Positions 35,180-43,519 of a stretch of 64,000 nucleotides of DNA are shown piece after piece. A program made the translations under genes and the position numbers. This DNA comes from Henriciella mobilis. Its GTDB lineage: Bacteria; Pseudomonadota; Alphaproteobacteria; Caulobacterales; Hyphomonadaceae. Where the stretch lies: NCBI RefSeq assembly GCF_003576315.1, contig NZ_QWFZ01000039.1, positions 272,663-336,662 on the forward strand, in the 5' to 3' direction. The notes below the pieces were generated by a model. The model was not told where the DNA came from and did no database searches. It was given only the letters and a program-made list of their open reading frames with translations. Numbering within the stretch: the stretch's first letter is position 1; every line of letters starts with the position of its first letter.

Positions 35180-36085
35180 TCAGGCGGGCAGAAGTTCTTT
35201 CGGATAGTCCGGATAGCTCGCTTTCATCACGCCGTGGTTCAGCAGCATCTCAGCTTTGACGTCACCGCTCTCCGGGTCGAGAAACTTCGTCAGCACCCAG
35301 TAATTCTCGACACGCCGGGACTGTGACAGGGCCACAATCTCACGGTCCAGCCGGTAGGTCTCACCGACGAATAGCGGACCGTCGACCATCTTGATCTGGA
35401 GGTCGGCAAAGAGGCCGATCGAAGGACGCTTGACCGGCCAGCCAATCATTCCGCCAGTATAGTTGCCGAGCACCGAGACCATTTCGGTCGGCACGATCGC
35501 CCGCCCCCAGGGCGAGTCGGCTGCGTCGCTGTACCAGTCCATCGGTTCGGTGATCTTGGCGAGCTTTTCGTTCAGCGAGAAGGGATAGAGATTGCCCATA
35601 TGCTGATCGGGATCCATACGGATGATTTCTTCCTGCTTGCCTTTCATGCCAACCTTCATGTCGGCCAGGATGACCAGCTCGCCCGCCGGGCGCAGCTTCG
35701 CCATACGGGCCTCAAGCAAGATCTCGCCATGGTCGGGCCCGAGCGTCGCACTCGCTTCCAGCACGGGCGTGCCGTCTTCCTTCTCGGCCCGGCAAAAGGC
35801 GTAGGTATCCGATTTCGGCTCGATGAAGACGCGAACCGCCTCGCCTTCCACCACCATGTTCTGGAAGTGCGCCGAGAAACACCCTCTCTCAAACCATGCC
35901 TTGCCGAACAGGTCGACAAGGTAGGGCGAGAACTGGCTGAAATGGGTCGGCCCCTCGATCGGCCCGGCCTTGATGCCCAGCTTTTCGGCCTCGCTGTCAT
36001 CATGGATTGAGCTGTGACCGTCATAGGACTGGTCGGCGAGCATCTGCGCCGGCTTGCGCAGCGGGCCTTCGATCACCTCGGCCAT
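35180..36085 (-). CDS. Putative double-hotdog (MaoC-like) protein
   Basis: 301 residues from ATG 36085 (MAEVIEGPLRKP), 4 bases after the stop of the kinase-like gene. GPIEGPTHFSQFSPYLVDLFG and SAHFQNMVVEGEAVRVFIEP look like the strand-and-helix pattern of acyl-CoA dehydratase/hotdog domains, with a second such half after about 180. I do not see a textbook hydratase motif, so enzyme activity is open. Genomic pairing with a phosphotransferase of the ACAD10/11 type suggests fatty acid or CoA-ester metabolism. Family call is moderate. Confidence 0.6.
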   Translation of the reverse strand: MAEVIEGPLRKPAQMLADQSYDGHSSIHDDSEAEKLGIKAGPIEGPTHFSQFSPYLVDLFGKAWFERGCFSAHFQNMVVEGEAVRVFIEPKSDTYAFCRAEKEDGTPVLEASATLGPDHGEILLEARMAKLRPAGELVILADMKVGMKGKQEEIIRMDPDQHMGNLYPFSLNEKLAKITEPMDWYSDAADSPWGRAIVPTEMVSVLGNYTGGMIGWPVKRPSIGLFADLQIKMVDGPLFVGETYRLDREIVALSQSRRVENYWVLTKFLDPESGDVKAEMLLNHGVMKASYPDYPKELLPA

Positions 36086-36089
36086 CGCC

Positions 36090-37175
36090 CTAGCCTTCCA
36101 TACCGGCCATGCGGGCACGATCGGCGGCGAACTTCGCCAGCGGCACGACGCGCTCGGCATTCGCAGCCGCGTTGGCATTGGACGCCGTCCCGTCGCGCAC
36201 GCGCCCGACAATACCCTGCAGGATGCCGGCGAGGCGGAACGCGTTGTAGGCGAAATAATAGTTGAGGTCCGGCATGCCATCGCGGCCGGTATGCTGGCAG
36301 TAGAGGTCGACATATTCCTCCAGCGTCGGGATGCCCCAGGCCTTCAGGTCCTTGATGTTGGCGATCGAGCCGCGCGACTCGTCATTGCCCGGCATCACCC
36401 AGTTCATCAGGTGGTAGGAAAAGTCCGCAAGCGGATCACCCAGCGTCGACAGCTCCCAGTCAAGCACGGCAATGACTTTCGGCTCAGTCGGGTGCAGGAC
36501 CATATTGTCGAGGCGATAATCGCCGTGCACGATGGTCACATCTTCCTTGGCCGGAAGGTTTTTCGGCAGCCAGTCGATGAGCTGTTCCATCTCCGGAATA
36601 TGCATCGTCTCCGATGCCTTGTACTGCTTGGTCCAGCGGTGAATCTGGCGGGCGCAATAGTCGCCCTCCTTGCCGAAGTCCTGCAGGCCGACGGCCTTGT
36701 AGTCCGTATTGTGCAGGTCGGCGAAGGTCTTCACCTTGGCCTCGTAGATCTTGCGGCGCTCGGCGGGCTCATAGTCCGGCAGCGTCTGGTCCCACAGGAT
36801 TCGGCCATCGACATTGTCCATGACGTAGAAGATCGTGCCGATGACATCCTCGTCCATGCACAGGCCATAGGGCCGCGCGACCGGAAAGCCCGTCGGGTAG
36901 AGCGCGTTGATCACCTTGAACTCGCGGTCCACGGCATGCGCCGAAGGCAGCAGCTTGCCCGGCGGCTTGCGGCGCATGACGTATTTCTTGTTCGGCGTGA
37001 AAAGCTTGTAGGTCGGATTGGACTGGCCGCCCTTGAACTGCTTGACCGTCAGCGGGCCTTCATAGCCCTCGACGTTCTTTTCCATCCAGTCGGCGAGGTT
37101 CTGCTCGTTGAACTTGTGCGACTCGGTAACGTCCTTGGTTCCGGAGAACATTTCCTGTGCAGCGGCTTCCGCCAT
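36090..37175 (-). CDS. Aminoglycoside-phosphotransferase-fold kinase (ACAD10/11 N-domain-like)
   Basis: 361 residues. APH-fold kinase with the Brenner-type catalytic loop VHGDYRLDNMV and metal-binding VLDWELSTLGDPLADF. ERRKIYEAKV and KQFKGGQSNPTYKL at the N-terminus fit the acyl-CoA dehydrogenase-associated phosphotransferases; in mammals ACAD10/11 phosphorylate 4-hydroxy-acyl-CoAs for degradation. GGGAGAAGA precedes the ATG. Four bases separate it from the hotdog-like gene, indicating one functional unit. Substrate inferred by homology only. Confidence 0.85.
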   Translation of the reverse strand: MAEAAAQEMFSGTKDVTESHKFNEQNLADWMEKNVEGYEGPLTVKQFKGGQSNPTYKLFTPNKKYVMRRKPPGKLLPSAHAVDREFKVINALYPTGFPVARPYGLCMDEDVIGTIFYVMDNVDGRILWDQTLPDYEPAERRKIYEAKVKTFADLHNTDYKAVGLQDFGKEGDYCARQIHRWTKQYKASETMHIPEMEQLIDWLPKNLPAKEDVTIVHGDYRLDNMVLHPTEPKVIAVLDWELSTLGDPLADFSYHLMNWVMPGNDESRGSIANIKDLKAWGIPTLEEYVDLYCQHTGRDGMPDLNYYFAYNAFRLAGILQGIVGRVRDGTASNANAAANAERVVPLAKFAADRARMAGMEG

Positions 37176-37274
37176 GGGTCTTCTCCCTGTTTGATCTGGT
37201 TGCCGCGCACCCTAGCGCGGACACGCAGACGGACAAGCATATCGCAGGGTTAAATGGCGCTCAAAATCGCTGGC

Positions 37275-38561
37275 TCAGAGCACCCGGCGGCCGATATCCC
37301 GCCGGCAGAAACCGCCCGGCCAGTCGATCGCGTCAACGCCTTCATAGGCTTTCGCAATCGCCGTCCTGAGGTCTTCAGCCGTCGCTGTGACGCCAAGGAC
37401 GCGTCCGCCGGCGGCGATGAGCTTTTTGTCGGCGTTCACATCGGTGCCGGCATGGAAGACGGTCACGCCGTCAATCGCATCGGCAGCCTCCACGCCCTCG
37501 ATCACCGAGCCCTTCTCGACCGTGCCAGGATAGCCGTTCGCCGCCATGACGACGACTGCGCTCGGCCGGAAGTCCGAGAGGCCCATCATCTCGCAGAGCT
37601 GGGCATGCGCCCCGGCAAGGCCGCCTGTTGCGCAGACAAGCAGCGCCGGGACGATATCGCCCGGCAGGCCCGCCATCAGCACCTGGCATTCCGGGTCCCC
37701 GAAGCGGGCATTGAACTCGACCACTTTCGGCCCGGCCTCGGTGACCATGATGCCGACATAAAGCACGCCCTGATACGGCATGCCGTCTTCAGCCATGCCT
37801 GAGAGCATCGGCTCGACAATCATCGTCTGCACCAGTTCCAGCGTCCGCGCATCGACGACCGGGGCCGGCGCATAGGCGCCCATGCCGCCGGTATTCGGCC
37901 CGGTATCGCCATCACCGACCCGCTTATGGTCCTGGGCGACCGGCAGGTAGATCGCGCCCTCGCCATCAGTCATCACGAAGACGGAGGCTTCCTCGCCCTT
38001 CATGAACTCCTCGATGACGATTTCGGAGGAGGCTTCGCCGAACTTGCCAGTCATGAATTCCTCGACCGTATTCTCGGCGTCTTCCAGCGTTTCAGCGATC
38101 ACCACGCCCTTGCCAGCAGCCAGCCCATCGGCCTTGATGACATAGGGCGCCTCCATCGTCTCAAGGAAGTCGAGCGCCTCGGTCAGGTCATCGAAGCGGC
38201 CATAGCGAGCCGTCGGCACGCCGTATTTCTGCATCAGATCCTTGGCGAAGCCCTTGGACGACTCGAGCCTGGCGGCCTGCTGGCTCGGCCCGAAGACATC
38301 GAAGCCGCGCGCGCGCAACGCATCGGAAGCCCCAGCCGCCAGCGGCGCTTCCGGCCCGATGATGATCAGGTCGGGATTGAGCTGCAGCGCCAGCTCCTGC
38401 ACCGCCTTCAGGTCGGTGATATCGAGATCGAAGCACGGCCCGATCTTGTCCATGCCGGGATTGCCGGGCGCCGAGAAGACTTCGTCGACAAGCGGGGACT
38501 GCGCGATTTTCCAGGCCAGCGCATGCTCGCGCCCACCGGAACCAAGGATGAGAATTTTCAT
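37275..38561 (-). CDS. purD: Phosphoribosylamine-glycine ligase (GAR synthetase)
   Basis: Second step of purine synthesis. 428 residues, ATP-grasp: MKILILGSGGREHALAWK at the N-terminus, IIGPEAPLAAG, VIKADGLAAGKGVVIA (ATP site), NTGGMGAYAPAP and FNARFGDPECQ. The ATG at 38561 matches the conserved family start; 12 more in-frame codons upstream do not. It stands alone, divergent from the small gene at 38724, with 160 bp between starts. Confidence 0.96.
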   Translation of the reverse strand: MKILILGSGGREHALAWKIAQSPLVDEVFSAPGNPGMDKIGPCFDLDITDLKAVQELALQLNPDLIIIGPEAPLAAGASDALRARGFDVFGPSQQAARLESSKGFAKDLMQKYGVPTARYGRFDDLTEALDFLETMEAPYVIKADGLAAGKGVVIAETLEDAENTVEEFMTGKFGEASSEIVIEEFMKGEEASVFVMTDGEGAIYLPVAQDHKRVGDGDTGPNTGGMGAYAPAPVVDARTLELVQTMIVEPMLSGMAEDGMPYQGVLYVGIMVTEAGPKVVEFNARFGDPECQVLMAGLPGDIVPALLVCATGGLAGAHAQLCEMMGLSDFRPSAVVVMAANGYPGTVEKGSVIEGVEAADAIDGVTVFHAGTDVNADKKLIAAGGRVLGVTATAEDLRTAIAKAYEGVDAIDWPGGFCRRDIGRRVL

Positions 38562-38723
38562 GGAGCGGGTGATGGCCCTGCTAGCCGCCGCAATCAAGCC
38601 CCGAATGAAGCACCATTCCTGCCTTGTTCATGCCTTGTGAACGGGTTGGTCTGAGAATCGACCGGTAGACATGGCTGGCAAATTCACTTGAAGATACAGA
38701 TGCAGAGAAGGCAGAGTGAGCCA

Positions 38724-39173
38724 ATGGCAGACAATTCCCAGAGACGCCGCTTCTCCCGAGACCTCAGCGGGTTGTGGACAGGCTACTACGCTTACGACCT
38801 GACAGACGACGCCATCATGTTCACCGCCTGGATCAAGGAAGACGGCGGCAAGATCACCGGCACGGTCCTTGAAGAAAACTTCAGTCCCGAAGCGATGGAC
38901 GATGAATATGAGTCGACCATTCACGGCTTCCGGCACGGGCTGGATGTCCGTTTCACCAAGATCGTCATCGATGACGAAACCGGCGATCCCATCATGCTGC
39001 GCTATCATGGCGACACCGATGCCGACTGCTGCCTGATCTCGGGGGTCTGGTTCTTCGACGACCCATCCGACTGGACGGGCACCTTCATGATGACCCGCAT
39101 CTCCGGCGACATGAAGGCCCGCGTGACGGTTGGCGCTTCGCAGTCTGACAAAGACGGATCGGACGAAGGGTAA
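38724..39173 (+). CDS. Hypothetical acidic cytoplasmic protein
   Basis: 149 residues from ATG 38724 (MADNSQRRRFSRDLSG), preceded by AGAGTGAG. No signal peptide or membrane helix. The sequence has many short Trp/Tyr-containing beta-type segments (SGLWTGYYAYDL, ISGVWFFDDPSDWTGTFMMT), suggesting a small beta-barrel or sandwich. I recognise no family. It is 8 bases upstream of xseA on the same strand and is probably co-transcribed. Confidence 0.7.
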   Translation: MADNSQRRRFSRDLSGLWTGYYAYDLTDDAIMFTAWIKEDGGKITGTVLEENFSPEAMDDEYESTIHGFRHGLDVRFTKIVIDDETGDPIMLRYHGDTDADCCLISGVWFFDDPSDWTGTFMMTRISGDMKARVTVGASQSDKDGSDEG

Positions 39174-39181
39174 GGCTGGCC

Positions 39182-40657
39182 GTGTCAGAGGAAAGCGCCT
39201 CCAACATTGCCGAACTCTCGGTTTCCGAACTCGCCGCGAGCCTGAAGCGGACCATCGAGACCAATTACGATCATGTGCGCGTGCGCGGCGAGCTCGGCCG
39301 CGTGACGATTGCGCGCTCCGGCCACATGTATGCCGACATCAAGGATGAGAAGGCCGTTCTCAACACGGTGATGTGGAAAGGCTCGGTCCAGCGCCTGCCT
39401 TTCAAGCCTGAAGAAGGGCTCGAAGTCGTCGCTGAGGGCAAGCTGTCCATCTATGCCGGCCGCTCCAATTACCAGATGATCGCCGACTTCATGCGTCCGG
39501 CCGGTGCGGGTGCGCTGATGGCGCTGCTGGAAGAGCGCAAGAAGAAGTTTGCCGCCGAAGGTCTGTTCGACGAGCGGCACAAGAAAGCCCTGCCCTACCT
39601 GCCGCGCACAGTCGGGGTCGTGACCAGCCCGACGGGCGCCGTCATCCGCGATATCCTGCATCGCATCCGGGAACGCTTTCCGGTCCGCGTGATCGTGTGG
39701 CCGGCCCTGGTCCAGGGCGATGCGGCCGCCGCGCAGATCGAAGCCGGTATTCGCGGCTTCAACGCGATGACCGGCGAGGACCGACCGGACGTGCTGATCG
39801 TCGGGCGCGGCGGCGGCTCGATCGAAGACCTCTGGCCGTTCAACGAGGAGAATGTCGTCCGCGCCGCTTTTGAAAGCCAGATCCCGCTCATCTCGGCGGT
39901 TGGCCACGAAACCGATACGACGCTGATCGACTATGTTTCCGATGCGCGGGCCCCGACGCCGACCGGCGCCGCCGAGATTGCGGTTCCGGTTCGTCAGGAC
40001 CTGATGATCACGATCAGCGAATATGGCCAGAGCCTCACCCATGCGCTTTCGCGGCTCGTGCGGCATGACCGCGACCGGCTGCGGGCCGCGCGCCTGCCGA
40101 AGCTCGAAACGCTGATCGCCCAGAAGCGCCAGACGGTCGACTATCTTGAGGCGGGCCTGCGTTCGGGCCTGTCCGGCGCGATCAAGTCGAAGCGGATCGA
40201 GCTGACTCGCACCGAGGCGCGGCTCCGCCCTGAGCCGCTGCAAATGGATGCCCGGCGCAAACGCCAGCAGCTGATCGATGTCGCGGTCCGCGCCCGTCCG
40301 GCCGTGACTCGCGTCATAGGCGAAAATCGTACAGCGCTCGCCTCTCAGGCGAAACTGCTCGAGACACTCTCCTATCAGGCGACTCTCGACCGCGGCTTCG
40401 CCATTGTGAAAGATGCAAGCGGCCGGGTCGTGAAAAGTGCCGGCGCGGTGAAGGCAGGCGACTCGCTCGATATAGCTCTGGCCGATGGACGCATCGCGGC
40501 AGACGTGACCGGCGCCGGAGCGGGCGGCAAGGCGCCGAAACCGGCCAAGTCAAAACCGGAGACGCCAAAACCGGAGAGCTCAGAACCGGACAAGCCGGTT
40601 GCCAGCCCGAAGACCTCGAAAGACCCGGATGCGCCGCCCCAAGGGTCACTCTTCTAG
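39182..40657 (+). CDS. xseA: Exodeoxyribonuclease VII large subunit
   Basis: Processive single-strand DNA exonuclease subunit. 491 residues from a GTG start (AAGG upstream). Layout: N-terminal OB-fold (VRVRGELGRVTIARSGHMYADIKD), catalytic domain with SPTGAVIRDILHR, LIVGRGGGSIEDLW and SAVGHETDTTLIDYVSD, a coiled-coil region, then a C-terminal Lys/Pro/Ser-rich disordered tail of about 45 residues longer than in E. coli. The small subunit xseB is not adjacent. Confidence 0.95.
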   Translation: MSEESASNIAELSVSELAASLKRTIETNYDHVRVRGELGRVTIARSGHMYADIKDEKAVLNTVMWKGSVQRLPFKPEEGLEVVAEGKLSIYAGRSNYQMIADFMRPAGAGALMALLEERKKKFAAEGLFDERHKKALPYLPRTVGVVTSPTGAVIRDILHRIRERFPVRVIVWPALVQGDAAAAQIEAGIRGFNAMTGEDRPDVLIVGRGGGSIEDLWPFNEENVVRAAFESQIPLISAVGHETDTTLIDYVSDARAPTPTGAAEIAVPVRQDLMITISEYGQSLTHALSRLVRHDRDRLRAARLPKLETLIAQKRQTVDYLEAGLRSGLSGAIKSKRIELTRTEARLRPEPLQMDARRKRQQLIDVAVRARPAVTRVIGENRTALASQAKLLETLSYQATLDRGFAIVKDASGRVVKSAGAVKAGDSLDIALADGRIAADVTGAGAGGKAPKPAKSKPETPKPESSEPDKPVASPKTSKDPDAPPQGSLF

Positions 40658-40705
40658 GCCGGGACGCGCCTGCCATCCGGCCAGCCCGGACTCAGACTGT
40701 TTTCG

Positions 40706-40738
40706 TACTGGAATCATACTGGAATTGTATGGAAATCA
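40706..40738. repeat. Three imperfect 11-bp tandem repeats
   Basis: TACTGGAATCA, TACTGGAATTG and TATGGAAATCA follow each other without a gap in the 130-bp region between convergent xseA and the NfeD gene. One repeat per helical turn could serve a binding protein; it may also be chance low-complexity DNA. Confidence 0.45.
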
Positions 40739-40787
40739 GACTCGCTCCCGGCGTGGCCGACCGACGGTCTTTCCCGCAAGTTTCTCC

Positions 40788-41267
40788 TCAGCCCGCGATG
40801 CGGATCCGGAGGATGTTTCCGTTGGTCTCCTCCACGACGACCGATGTGCCCTCGCCCGGATTGCTGCCATCCATCGTCTCGGCAGACCATTCGGTGTCGC
40901 CCAGCTTCACCCGGCCCATGCCGCCGGAAAACCCTGAAACAACAAGGGCTCGCTGGCCGATAGTACGGTTCATCCGCTGGTTCAGCGTCGGGTGATCACT
41001 CACCAGGCGCCGCATGCCAGCAAACACCGTCCGCCCGAGGATCAGAAGGCCCGTCGCAGCGGCGGCGAAGAAGATGAGCTGGCCCTGCCAGTCAGAAAGG
41101 CCAGCCGGCGCGATGGCGGCAAAGATCGCCGTCACGCCCGCCGCTATTGCAATCCATAGCAGGTCGAACGTGCCAACGGCCATCTCGATCGACAGCAGGA
41201 TCAGGCCAAGGGCCAGCCAGTGCCAGGCGGTCAGCGGCCACATCAGCTCATTCGCCCACTCCATCAC
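40788..41267 (-). CDS. NfeD-like membrane protein
   Basis: 159 residues: three membrane helices (about 15-33, 37-57, 63-83) followed by a cytosolic OB-fold (about 105-157) beginning near RALVVSGFSGGMGRV. This is the short NfeD form that pairs with stomatin/prohibitin-like proteins. Its ATG overlaps the SPFH gene stop by 4 bases (ATGA), consistent with the conserved stomatin-NfeD operon. Lacks the ClpP-like protease domain of long NfeD. Confidence 0.88.
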   Translation of the reverse strand: MMEWANELMWPLTAWHWLALGLILLSIEMAVGTFDLLWIAIAAGVTAIFAAIAPAGLSDWQGQLIFFAAAATGLLILGRTVFAGMRRLVSDHPTLNQRMNRTIGQRALVVSGFSGGMGRVKLGDTEWSAETMDGSNPGEGTSVVVEETNGNILRIRIAG

Positions 41268-42226
41268 GTGTCCTCCCGACGGCGCGACGAGGGAACGGCC
41301 CCGCCACCATTGCGGTTTGAGGTCGCCGACTCCGCGAGACCGCGAATGCCTTCAATCGTGCCAAGAATAGAACTGAACTCGGCCGGAATGATCACCGTCT
41401 TCTGGTTCTGCGCGGTCGCAAGCTTCTCGAAGGCCGTCACATATTGCTGGCCCAGGAAGTAATTGATCGCGTTGACATCGCCCTTCGCGATGGCTTCCGA
41501 CACCATGGCCGTTGCCTTTGCTTCGGCTTCTGCCTCGCGTTCGCGGGCTTCGGCGTCACGGAACGCGGCTTCGCGGCGGCCCTCTGCCTCGAGGATCTGG
41601 GACTGCTTGGCGCCTTCGGCTTTCAGAATGGCCGACTGCTTGTCGCCTTCCGCCGTCAGGATCTCCGCCCGCTTCAGGCGCTCGGCCTTCATCTGGCGCG
41701 CCATGGCTTCTGTAATATCCGCAGGCGGGGTAAGGTCGGCGATCTCGATCCGGGTGACCTTCACGCCCCAGGGATTGGTCGCCGCATCCACGACGTTGAG
41801 AAGGCGCGCATTGATCTCGTCACGATTGGAGAGCACTTCATCGAGATCCATCGAGCCGACCACCGTCCGGATATTGGTCAGCGACAGGTTCTGGATGGCA
41901 TTCTGGAGGTTGTTGACCTCATAGGCGGCCGACACTGGGTCGATAACCTGAATGAAAACAACCGCATCGCAGGACACCATGGCATTGTCCTTGGTGATCA
42001 CTTCCTGCGTCGGGATGTCCAGAACACTCTCCATCATGTTCATCTTGCGCCCGACGCGCTGGTAGAACGGCACGATGAAATGAAGCCCGGGGTTCAGCGT
42101 CTTCGTGTATCGCCCGAAATTCTCGACGGTGTAATTGTAGCCCTGCGGCACCACAGTGACCGCAGATGTCAGCAGCACAAGACCCGCAACCGCCAGGATA
42201 ATGGCGACGACAAATGATGGCTCCAT
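41264..42226 (-). CDS. SPFH/Band 7 (stomatin/QmcA-type) membrane protein
   Basis: 320 residues from ATG 42226, which follows AAGGAGG. One N-terminal membrane helix, then an SPFH domain (VPQGYNYTVENFGRYTKTLNPG, DAVVFIQVIDP, RTVVGSMDLDEVLSNRD) and an Ala/Glu/Lys-rich coiled coil (about 190-265). Scaffold of membrane microdomains that works with NfeD and influences membrane proteases. An in-frame start 24 codons upstream was rejected for lack of conservation. Confidence 0.92.
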   Translation of the reverse strand: MEPSFVVAIILAVAGLVLLTSAVTVVPQGYNYTVENFGRYTKTLNPGLHFIVPFYQRVGRKMNMMESVLDIPTQEVITKDNAMVSCDAVVFIQVIDPVSAAYEVNNLQNAIQNLSLTNIRTVVGSMDLDEVLSNRDEINARLLNVVDAATNPWGVKVTRIEIADLTPPADITEAMARQMKAERLKRAEILTAEGDKQSAILKAEGAKQSQILEAEGRREAAFRDAEAREREAEAEAKATAMVSEAIAKGDVNAINYFLGQQYVTAFEKLATAQNQKTVIIPAEFSSILGTIEGIRGLAESATSNRNGGGAVPSSRRREDT

Positions 42227-42294
42227 ACAGGTTCCCTCCTTATGACCTGTACCTAAGATCGGGTGCGATTTGCCGTTTTTCAATAAAATCGGAC

Positions 42295-42331
42295 TCAAAA
42301 ACGGCGCACACCGATATCGGTATGCGCCGTT
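42295..42331 (-). terminator. Rho-independent terminator of the peroxiredoxin gene
   Basis: On the minus strand a 16-bp near-perfect stem (42300-42331, one G-U) is followed by TTTTT, 29 bases after the peroxiredoxin stop. It isolates the gene from the SPFH-NfeD pair. Confidence 0.85.
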
Positions 42332-42360
42332 CTAGCCCGTATCGGATGATTCCGGGAGGC

Positions 42361-42843
42361 TTAAATCTGGCCGAGAAGATAGTCGGCGCTGGATACCTTG
42401 AACTCGCCGCCATCCTCGACGTTCAGCTGCTCGACGACGCCGTCCTTGACGAGCATCGAGTAGCGCTTGGAGCGGTCGCCCATGCCGAAGCCACTGGCAT
42501 CCATCTCCAGGCCACACGCCTTGGCGAAGGCGCCGTTGCCATCGGCCAGCATGCGAACCTTGCCGCCGGTCTCCGCCTGCTCGCCCCATGCATTCATGAC
42601 GAAGACATCATTCACCGAGGTGCAGACGATATCGTCCACGCCCTTGCCGTGCAGCGCCTCGGCTTTCTCGATGAAACCAGGAAGGTGCTTGGCCGAACAG
42701 GTCGGCGTGAACGCGCCGGGCACGGCAAACAGGGCCACTGTCTTGCCGGCGAAGATATCGTCGGTCTTGCGCGGTTCGGGACCGTTGGCGGTCATTTCCA
42801 TGAACACGGCTTCGGGCAGTTTGTCGCCAGTCTTGATCGTCAT
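42361..42843 (-). CDS. Prx5-type (redoxin) peroxiredoxin
   Basis: 160 residues, thioredoxin fold, peroxidatic Cys49 in VPGAFTPTCS. It also has the Prx5 hallmarks CTSVNDVFVMNAW and YSMLVKDGVVEQLNVE. Reduces hydrogen peroxide and alkyl hydroperoxides, probably with glutathione/glutaredoxin or thioredoxin. GAGGAG precedes the ATG by 6 bases. Own terminator downstream. Confidence 0.94.
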   Translation of the reverse strand: MTIKTGDKLPEAVFMEMTANGPEPRKTDDIFAGKTVALFAVPGAFTPTCSAKHLPGFIEKAEALHGKGVDDIVCTSVNDVFVMNAWGEQAETGGKVRMLADGNGAFAKACGLEMDASGFGMGDRSKRYSMLVKDGVVEQLNVEDGGEFKVSSADYLLGQI

Positions 42844-42958
42844 TGAAAGCTCCTCTTCAGCTGATCGCTACTTAGGCACGACCGGCGAGATGATCAATGA
42901 ACGCTTGCCAATCCATGGCCCCTGAGTCAGCCTGTCTGGTGAAGAAAGGGCACAGGCC

Positions 42959-43519
42959 ATGATTGAGGACCTGACCGGCAAACTCCTTATCGCCATGCCC
43001 GGGATTGGTGACAGCCGCTTTTCCCGATCCCTCGTGATGGTCTGCGCGCATGAGCCCGATTACGCCATGGGCATCACCCTCAACAAGCCGATCGATGACC
43101 TCACCCTGCCACAACTGTTGACCCAATTGGGCATCGAGCAGGATATCCGCGTTCCCGACACGGCCGTTTTGAGCGGCGGACCGGTTGGCACAGACCGCGG
43201 CTTCGTTGTCCATACAGACGATTTTTACTCTGACGGCGCGACCATGGATATCGGCGATAATTGCTGCCTGACCGCCACGCGCGACATCCTTGTGGCCATC
43301 GCAACCGGCGAAGCGCCCCGCGAATCGATGATGGCGCTGGGCTATTCCGGTTGGGGGCCTGGACAGCTCGAAAGCGAGATTGCTGAAAATGCCTGGCTGA
43401 TCGGCACTGTCGACCCCGACCTCGTCTATGGCACCCGCCATGAAGACAAGTGGGCCCGCGCACTGGAGCTGATCGGCATAGACGCCTCGCGGCTCCATTT
43501 CGGCGGCGGGACTGCCTAG
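42959..43519 (+). CDS. YqgE/AlgH family protein (UPF0301)
   Basis: 186 residues. Typical family features are LLIAMPGIGDSRFSRSLVMVCAH at the N-terminus, MGITLNKP, LSGGPVGTDRGFVVH and GYSGWGPGQLESEIAENAWL. Function is not settled for the family (AlgH was once thought to regulate alginate). Its TAG stop lies in the CTAG palindrome shared with the convergent EAL gene. Confidence 0.92.
   Translation: MIEDLTGKLLIAMPGIGDSRFSRSLVMVCAHEPDYAMGITLNKPIDDLTLPQLLTQLGIEQDIRVPDTAVLSGGPVGTDRGFVVHTDDFYSDGATMDIGDNCCLTATRDILVAIATGEAPRESMMALGYSGWGPGQLESEIAENAWLIGTVDPDLVYGTRHEDKWARALELIGIDASRLHFGGGTA

Noticed and set aside
38626..38642. GTTCA-N7-TGAAC inverted repeat upstream of purD, considered as an SOS box
   Set aside because: Alphaproteobacterial LexA boxes are direct GTTC-N7-GTTC repeats; this is inverted with different spacing.
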